From the NCBI GenBank assembly GCA_026388345.1, contig JAPLJY010000101.1, positions 1-19,658 on the forward strand: a stretch of 19,658 nt of DNA. The letters are read 5' to 3'. A model generated the notes under the pieces. That model was not told the DNA's origin. It saw only the letters and a list, made by a program, of their open reading frames with translations, and did no database searches. This document shows positions 15,388 to 19,658 of the stretch, piece by piece. The DNA is from Deltaproteobacteria bacterium (lineage in GTDB: Bacteria; Desulfobacterota; Syntrophia; Syntrophales; UBA5619). The first letter of the stretch is position 1; each line of letters opens with the position of its first letter. The position numbers and the translations under genes are program-made.

Positions 15388-16455
15388 CTATCTCTTTACC
15401 CTTGCGCTGCCGCCACGCATGACATCATAGGCTTCCTCGTTCGTTACAAGGTTCCAGTCGTTGCGGATGGTGTGACACAGTGCGGAATATGCCCCTGCAA
15501 AGTCGATGATCTCTTGCTCGGGTTTGCCTTCCAGCATGCCCCAGATCAGTGCAGAAGCAAAGCTGTCGCCGCCACCGACGCGATCGTAGATCTCGATATC
15601 TTCATACTTACGGGACACAAAATAGCCATTTTGGGTCATCATAACGGTGCGCCAGTTGTTCAGCCTTGCGGACTTGACCTCGCGCAGAGAGGTGCCTACA
15701 CAGATGATATTGGGATACTTCTGCATCACTTTCTGAGCTACGCCACGGTAGTTTTCGGGATCGATCTTGGAGTATTGTGCATCCGTACCTTCAGCCTTGA
15801 TGCCCAGCATGGTCTCAAAATCCTCCTCGTTGCCGATAATCACATCAACGTAAGGCATGATACCCTTCATCGCTTCTTGCGCAGCTTCTTTTTTCCACAA
15901 GGTGGAGCGGAAGTTCAAGTCATAGCTGGTGAACGCGCCATTTTTTTTTGCTGCCTTAAGCGCCGAAGCGACTTCGGTCGCAGTCTGCTCGCCAACCGCG
16001 GTCACGATTCCGGTTGAGTGGAACCAGCGGGTATCCAGCACCTTTTCCCAATCGACATCACCGGGTTTGATTTTGCTTACCGCGGAATTTCCGCGTTCAT
16101 AGACCTGATAGCTGGGACGGGGACCTACGCCCACTTCAATATAACACGTGCCATTACGGGTTTTTCCGACTTGATCATACGCATCAACGATTACATTGGA
16201 CATATCTACGCCATGTGCCTGCGCATGCTTAATGATGTAGCTGCCGGTCCAGCTATCCACCAGTTTGGTTACGAAACCGGTCTTGAGCTGGGGCTTGAGC
16301 AGTTTGCTGCTGAGGTTGGAAATGTTAACGCAGCAATTCAATTCCGCTCCCGAAATACCCAGTTGCAGCTCTTCCGCCTGACCCAAACGGTCATTCCCGG
16401 GAGGGGTAAAACGCACCATCGGTTCACCAAAACTCATAAAATCATATTTTGCCAT
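15388..16455 (-). CDS. kdgK: PfkB-family sugar-acid kinase, KdgK-like (2-dehydro-3-deoxygluconokinase)
   Basis: This 355-residue ribokinase-family protein has SFGEPMVRFTPP at the N-terminus, GAELNCCVNISNL for the sugar-binding region, and YDLNFRSTLW, which resembles the KdgK signature. IGNEEDF follows, and the PfkB anion-hole motif DRVGGGDSFA carries the catalytic base D297. The expected reaction is ATP-dependent phosphorylation of a 2-keto sugar acid such as 2-keto-3-deoxygluconate; a different keto-acid or ketose is possible. Start: ATG 16455 has GAGGAG about ten bases upstream. It is first in the catabolic operon after a leader that contains a 43-bp tandem duplication. A run of nine T (15941-15949, nine A in the coding strand) lies inside the gene and the frame is intact. 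Confidence 0.85.
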   Translation of the reverse strand: MAKYDFMSFGEPMVRFTPPGNDRLGQAEELQLGISGAELNCCVNISNLSSKLLKPQLKTGFVTKLVDSWTGSYIIKHAQAHGVDMSNVIVDAYDQVGKTRNGTCYIEVGVGPRPSYQVYERGNSAVSKIKPGDVDWEKVLDTRWFHSTGIVTAVGEQTATEVASALKAAKKNGAFTSYDLNFRSTLWKKEAAQEAMKGIMPYVDVIIGNEEDFETMLGIKAEGTDAQYSKIDPENYRGVAQKVMQKYPNIICVGTSLREVKSARLNNWRTVMMTQNGYFVSRKYEDIEIYDRVGGGDSFASALIWGMLEGKPEQEIIDFAGAYSALCHTIRNDWNLVTNEEAYDVMRGGSARVKR

Positions 16456-16471
16456 TGTTCATTGTCTCCTC

Positions 16472-16557
16472 TCTCGTTCAAAACCGATCCCGGCACTGAA
16501 TCTCGTTCCTCCTGTCTCGTTCAAAACCGATCCCGGCACTGAATCTCGTTCCTCCTG
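16472..16557. repeat. Perfect 43-bp tandem duplication in the kinase leader
   Basis: Positions 16472-16514 and 16515-16557 are identical. Read on the minus strand each unit contains AGGAGG, so the leader carries extra Shine-Dalgarno-like sites upstream of the real one. The lack of any divergence points to a recent slippage event. Confidence 0.9.
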
Positions 16558-16661
16558 ATGCCGATTCCAACCACAGAGGCACCTTGGATGGAGGACTCTT
16601 AAATCGCCTCCACCGACCGTTGCTTTATAACTACATCAGTATTTGACTTAGTTGCTTTTTT

Positions 16662-16703
16662 ACTATATACAATATTTTGAAATGTCAATATATTTCTTGA
16701 ACT
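16662..16703 (-). promoter_or_regulatory. Promoter/operator of the kinase-led operon
   Basis: Minus-strand TTGACA (16688 to 16683) and TATAGT (16667 to 16662) are 15 nt apart, predicting a transcript start near 16655 and a ~200-nt leader. The block 16671-16703 matches 18008-18040, upstream of the regulator gene, at 31 of 33 positions. Within it GAAAT-N8-ATTTC is an inverted repeat. A shared binding site for the RpiR-type regulator is the simplest reading. Confidence 0.6.
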
Positions 16704-16720
16704 TTTTTGAACTCCGAAGA

Positions 16721-16739
16721 ATCCGTTGACAATACGGAT
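16721..16739. promoter_or_regulatory. ATCCGT-N7-ACGGAT palindrome
   Basis: A perfect 6-bp inverted repeat with a 7-nt spacer lies about 30 nt upstream of the kinase promoter's -35 box. Its size and place suit an activator or second operator site. No second copy was noticed in the window. Confidence 0.35.
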
Positions 16740-16813
16740 AAATATCTCATCTTCCGCACACGTTTATATGAATATATCGATAGAGAGGAAAGGAAGGGGG
16801 GGCAAATAGCGAA

Positions 16814-17030
16814 TTATGTCAAGAAGAAGACGAAACATGGGGCCTTGGCAAGCTTGCTGATGATCTTTCCATAGCTGCCATCGCCCTTGGCCAGGACATC
16901 TGGTAGGAGGAAGTGTTCTGCATGCCGATTGCCGATACCTATACACCCGATGGATGTATCAGGAAGGCCACGCAATTGGAGGCCGTTTTCTCCTCTTCGG
17001 TTACTAAAGTAATTCCCGATGAAACCCGTA
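16814..17030 (-). pseudogene. Start-less coding-like fragment, possible gene remnant
   Basis: One minus-strand frame stays open for about 70 codons and ends at TAA (16816-16814). It reads ...RRGENGLQLRGLPDTS, then IGCIGIGNRHAEHF and DVLAKGDGSYGKIISKL. The composition looks protein-like (glycine turns, charged residues), but there is no start codon with a ribosome binding site. Its upstream end runs into the dispersed repeat at 17012-17050. I do not recognise the family. It may be the 3' stump of a gene lost when the cassette was assembled, or chance. Confidence 0.3.
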
Positions 17031-17050
17031 CTGCATAAATTCCGCTCTCA
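17012..17050. repeat. Half copy of the dispersed repeat after the regulator gene
   Basis: This stretch matches 15244-15281 with four differences over about 38 nt (shared core TTCCCGATGAAACCC). It lacks the palindromic part seen in the other copy. It lies 25 nt beyond the stop of the rpiR-type gene. Confidence 0.6.
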
Positions 17051-17074
17051 TTTGCATACCGACGCTTTCCAGGT

Positions 17075-17923
17075 TCATCGCTTCTTGCCCGCCACAGCGA
17101 GCCTGGACCTGTTTATTCTTTCCACCGCCTCCGGACCCATCTCCAGAACGATGGCCACATAAAGAATATCAATGATAACGAGCTGGAGGATACGGGACAC
17201 CAGAGCGTCAGACCGATACTTGGTCTCAGTCGCGGAACTTAAGAGAACAACGTCGGAATATTTTGTGATGCTCGAGTTCCGATAACTGGTAAACGCGATT
17301 ACACCTGTATTGCTTTTTTTTGCAAGCTTCACGCAGTCAAGAATGTCCCGGCTCTCCCCTGAATGAGAAACAGCAATTACGAGATCTTTGTCGGTTGTCT
17401 GGCTGGCCATGATGCTCATTAAATGAGAGTCGGCAGAGGCTGTAACACGCATTCCAAGGCGAAGGAATTTGTGATACGCATCAAAAGCAATAAAAGAAGA
17501 TGAGCCTATCCCAATAAAGAGTATCTCCCTGGCGGATTTTATCAATGCCACTGCCTTTCTGATATCTTCGCTCGTAATCATTTGCTCTAAATCTTGGATG
17601 GAGCGGGCAGTAGAGGCGACAACCTTTTCCATGAGCGTCTCAATGGCATCTCCCCGGTCTATTTCGCCATAAATTGATTCAAGGTGTTCGTGTGGGATTT
17701 CCTGCGCAATATTGACGCGGAAGACCTGGTATGAATCGAAATCCAGTTTCCGAAGGAACCGCATGACCGTGGTTTCGCTTGTATCGCATTTCGCAGCCAA
17801 CTGACTGATGGGCAGGAGGCTCACTTCGGAGATATGAGCGAAAATATAATCTGCTATCACCTTTTGTACCGATGAGAGCGTATGATATTTTGTTCGCATT
17901 GAGGCGAGGACTCCGTTTGGCAT
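17075..17923 (-). CDS. RpiR-family transcriptional regulator (HTH plus SIS domain)
   Basis: This 282-residue protein has the two-part RpiR layout. An N-terminal helix-turn-helix (about 1-77) contains SSVQKVIADYIFAH, then PISQLAAKCDTSETTVMRFLRKL. A C-terminal SIS sugar-phosphate-binding domain (about 120-250) contains ILFIGIGSSSF and VIAVSHSGESRD. Such regulators sense a phosphorylated sugar intermediate and control the adjacent catabolic genes. Start: ATG 17923 has GGAG about 12 bases upstream. It lies upstream of the kinase gene on the same strand, but a 619-nt gap with its own promoter separates them. It shares a 33-nt promoter/operator sequence with the kinase, so autoregulation together with control of the operon is likely. 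The probable effector is the kinase product or the aldolase substrate. Confidence 0.92.
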   Translation of the reverse strand: MPNGVLASMRTKYHTLSSVQKVIADYIFAHISEVSLLPISQLAAKCDTSETTVMRFLRKLDFDSYQVFRVNIAQEIPHEHLESIYGEIDRGDAIETLMEKVVASTARSIQDLEQMITSEDIRKAVALIKSAREILFIGIGSSSFIAFDAYHKFLRLGMRVTASADSHLMSIMASQTTDKDLVIAVSHSGESRDILDCVKLAKKSNTGVIAFTSYRNSSITKYSDVVLLSSATETKYRSDALVSRILQLVIIDILYVAIVLEMGPEAVERINRSRLAVAGKKR

Positions 17924-17998
17924 GTTTTCTTATATCTCCATACCTTTATTTACTGATCGTCGCTTTTTTGCCCGGTATTTTCATGAGTGCTTTATTTA

Positions 17999-18040
17999 AC
18001 TATTTGAAATATTTAGAAATGTCAATATATTTTTTGAACT
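17999..18040 (-). promoter_or_regulatory. Promoter/operator of the rpiR-type gene
   Basis: Minus-strand TTGACA (18025 to 18020) and AATAGT (18004 to 17999) are 15 nt apart, the same geometry as the kinase promoter. The block 18008-18040 is the second copy of the 33-nt sequence. Transcription would begin near 17990, about 65 nt before the start codon. Confidence 0.55.
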
Positions 18041-18590
18041 ATATGAATGCAATATGATTATGTGACCCAAAACTGCAATAAATAAGACGGATCGATAGGG
18101 TCGAACCGTTTACAGGCCCTGCTCCCTGTCGAAAAAGTTCCTATGTGGTCACTCATAAAAAAGGCATTCTGAATGGTTCTCGGGATGTTTTTTCGTGGGT
18201 CGATGGCGGTCGGAGGCCGACTCTGTGGCCGGAATCCGCGTCTTGTCGGATCCTACGCGGCAAAGAGATGTCTCCGGTCATTCCCGGAAGCCCTGAAGAA
18301 ATATCTTTGAATCAGGCCCCGCTTCAAGGCGTCGTAAAACGAGCACCGGGAGCGGGGAAAGAGGCAGAATGCCGATAAAAAATCTCACGGCAAACAATCC
18401 CCATGGAAATGATCACACGTAATTCTTGAATTGACGGATAAATCTTGAAGTGGTTCTCGATAAGAGATAGAATATGCACAGTGAAGATGTGACGGTTTTA
18501 AAAAAGTACGTGCCTACGGAGTGCCTACAATTTTAAATCACCTGCGTAATTAATTGATTATATTAAATATTATTTGCAGTGCAGAAATTC
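18041..18590. other. Non-coding stretch between the regulator promoter and the right boundary repeat
   Basis: About 550 nt without a convincing gene. A 77-codon open frame (18145-18378, plus) has no recognisable domain and no good ribosome binding site. GTGCCTAC is repeated at 18511-18518 and 18522-18529, next to a very AT-rich patch (18530-18585). No integrase or transposase remnant could be recognised. Confidence 0.45.
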
Positions 18591-18624
18591 GGCAATGTAA
18601 GGATTCCATTCTGGAGTAAAGCAT
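18591..18624. repeat. Right copy of the direct repeat bounding the catabolic cassette
   Basis: TTCCATTCTGGAGTAAA (18604-18620) is identical to the ilvD 3' end at 10147-10163, with related flanks on both sides. The GGAG inside it serves as the ribosome binding site of the racemase-like gene at 18623. The frame would read K-D-S-I-L-E-stop, against K-G-S-I-L-E-stop in ilvD. Confidence 0.6.
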
Positions 18625-19658
18625 GACTATCCGTAACGTAACATTGCCGTATGGAGAAAAGAGCGTCGAGATCCGCATCCCGGAGAAAAATCTCGTGGGG
18701 GTATACTCCCCGCATGACGCGGCGCCGGTGACGGACGTTTCGGAGGAAATCCGGCGGGCGCTGGCCTCGCCGATAGGCGCCCTCCCCTTGAAAGAGCAAC
18801 TCCGGGGGCGGAAAAACGCGGTCCTGATCGCGGACGACAACACGCGCCTGACGCCTACGGACATCCTGATCCCGATTCTGCTGGACGAATGCAACGCCAC
18901 CGGAATTCCCGATTCGGCGATCCAAGTGATCATCGCGCTCGGGACCCACCGCTTCATGACGGACGGCGAGATCCGGGAGAAGTTCGGCGCCGAGACGCTC
19001 CGCCGCGTGCCGGTCGTCAACCATCCCTACAAGGACCCGGACGCGCTCGTCGATGTGGGAACGACGAAAAACGGCGAGCGCATCCGGATCAACCGCGCGG
19101 TCGTCGAGGCCGATTTCAAGATGGGGATCGGCAGCATCGTTCCCCACCACATCCCCGGGTATGCCGGCGGCGCGAAGATCATCCAGCCGGGCGTCTCCGG
19201 CGAGGAGACCACGGCCTACACCCACCTGCTGTCGGTGCGGGCGCCCCGCTCCTACCTTGGCGTGCTGGAGAACCCCGTACGCGAGGAGATCGACGCGATG
19301 GCCCGCAGGGTCGGGATGAATACGATCCTCAACACGGTGCTCAACCGGCACGGCGAGGTCGTTCAGGCCTTTTTCGGCGACGTGGCGGAGGCGTTTAGGG
19401 CCGGGGTCGCAAGATCCCGGGAGGTTTACGACGTCCCGATCCCGGAGGAGGCCGATATCGTGCTGTCGAGCTCCCATCCCTGCGACATCGAGTTCTGGCA
19501 GGCCCACAAGACGCTCTATCCTTCGGACCTGGCGGTCAAGGCGGGGGGCATCGTGATCGTGGCGACCCCCTGCGATGAAGGGATCGCGCAGACGCACTGC
19601 AACATGCTGGAGATGACGCCGTACGGTTCCCGGCGGCTGCGGGAGATGGTCTCGGCCA
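18623..19658 (+). CDS. larA: LarA-family nickel-pincer lactate racemase homologue (C-terminus beyond window)
   Basis: About 345 residues are visible and the gene runs off the end; LarA is about 420-430 long. LarA inverts the C2 centre of lactate with a nickel pincer nucleotide bound covalently to a lysine. Matching residues are D72 and R75 in DDNTRLTP, H109 in GTHR, H175 in PHHIPGYAGG and the pincer lysine K185 in GGAKIIQPGVSG. H201 lies in TTAYTH, and Q293/K296 lie in IEFWQAHK. This nearly reproduces the Lactobacillus enzyme's spacing. Homologues act on other 2-hydroxyacids and sugar acids, so the substrate is open. The cofactor genes larB, larC and larE are not in the window. Start: ATG 18623 with GGAG about seven bases upstream, inside the boundary repeat. 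High GC matches ilvD rather than the intervening cassette. Confidence 0.88.
   Translation, partial: MTIRNVTLPYGEKSVEIRIPEKNLVGVYSPHDAAPVTDVSEEIRRALASPIGALPLKEQLRGRKNAVLIADDNTRLTPTDILIPILLDECNATGIPDSAIQVIIALGTHRFMTDGEIREKFGAETLRRVPVVNHPYKDPDALVDVGTTKNGERIRINRAVVEADFKMGIGSIVPHHIPGYAGGAKIIQPGVSGEETTAYTHLLSVRAPRSYLGVLENPVREEIDAMARRVGMNTILNTVLNRHGEVVQAFFGDVAEAFRAGVARSREVYDVPIPEEADIVLSSSHPCDIEFWQAHKTLYPSDLAVKAGGIVIVATPCDEGIAQTHCNMLEMTPYGSRRLREMVSA

Larger units (their letters stand above)
16456..17074. other. Long gap between rpiR-type gene and kinase gene
   Basis: This 619-nt gap holds a 43-bp tandem duplication, a promoter/operator shared with the regulator, a small palindrome, a decayed-looking coding fragment and a half copy of the dispersed repeat, each listed separately. 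No intact gene is visible. The pieces suggest an AT-rich control region joined to debris of an earlier gene. Confidence 0.5.

Noticed and set aside
15941..15949. Nine-T run inside the kinase gene as a frameshift or phase-variation site
   Set aside because: It encodes in-frame lysines in the middle of an intact gene and there is no functional reason to expect switching; noted only as a possible sequencing-error spot.
18145..18378. 77-codon plus-strand open frame
   Set aside because: No ribosome binding site, no domain, and composition typical of chance open frames in this GC range.

Overview
The window looks like part of the chromosome of a strictly anaerobic, GC-rich bacterium, plausibly a deltaproteobacterial (Desulfobacterota / Syntrophales-like) relative. 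The reasons are a pair of oxygen-sensitive 2-hydroxyacyl-CoA dehydratase / benzoyl-CoA reductase-type subunits, an E. coli-type dihydroxy-acid dehydratase, a TRAP transporter and a LarA-type racemase. The taxon is inference; no rRNA or other marker is present. By eye, the housekeeping stretches (1-3620, 7546-10162, 18623-end) are roughly 60-65 % GC. Two blocks are clearly more AT-rich and look like later acquisitions.

Region 1 (1-3621): a partial ABHD18-like alpha/beta hydrolase (minus strand) diverges from a tightly packed plus-strand set. That set holds two 2-hydroxyacyl-CoA dehydratase-family subunits overlapping by 10 nt and a zinc-finger plus J-domain protein. No ATP-dependent activase is visible.

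Region 2 (3622-7343): an AT-rich island with a two-gene restriction-modification system. It pairs a large DUF1156-like DNA methyltransferase (HKWWARR, DPMMGG, DPPY) with a NotI-family endonuclease (four-cysteine iron site, D...ExQ active site). The two genes overlap as TAATG.

Region 3 (7344-10162): panB-ilvD, two enzymes joined by 2-ketoisovalerate. They sit behind a near-consensus sigma70 promoter (TTGACA-N17-TATACT) with an 11-bp tandem repeat against its -35 box. A ~140-nt leader is closed by an 11-bp helix that ends just before the panB ribosome binding site, so it is a candidate structured regulatory RNA.

Region 4 (10164-18603): a catabolic cassette read on the minus strand: RpiR-type regulator, KdgK-like sugar-acid kinase, 2-hydroxyacid dehydrogenase, class II aldolase, then TRAP transporter DctP-DctQ-DctM. 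The likely logic is import of a sugar acid, oxidation, phosphorylation and aldol cleavage, induced through the RpiR protein. A 33-nt sequence (31/33 identical) containing TTGACA lies upstream of both the regulator and the kinase, which marks a shared promoter/operator. A strong hairpin plus U-run lies between dctP and dctQ. The cassette is bounded by a 17-nt exact direct repeat: the 3' end of ilvD, and again immediately before the next plus-strand gene. This suggests that it was inserted between ilvD and that gene.

Region 5 (18623-end): the 5' part of a LarA-family nickel-pincer racemase/epimerase, running off the window.

No rRNA, tRNA, CRISPR array, integrase or complete insertion sequence was seen.
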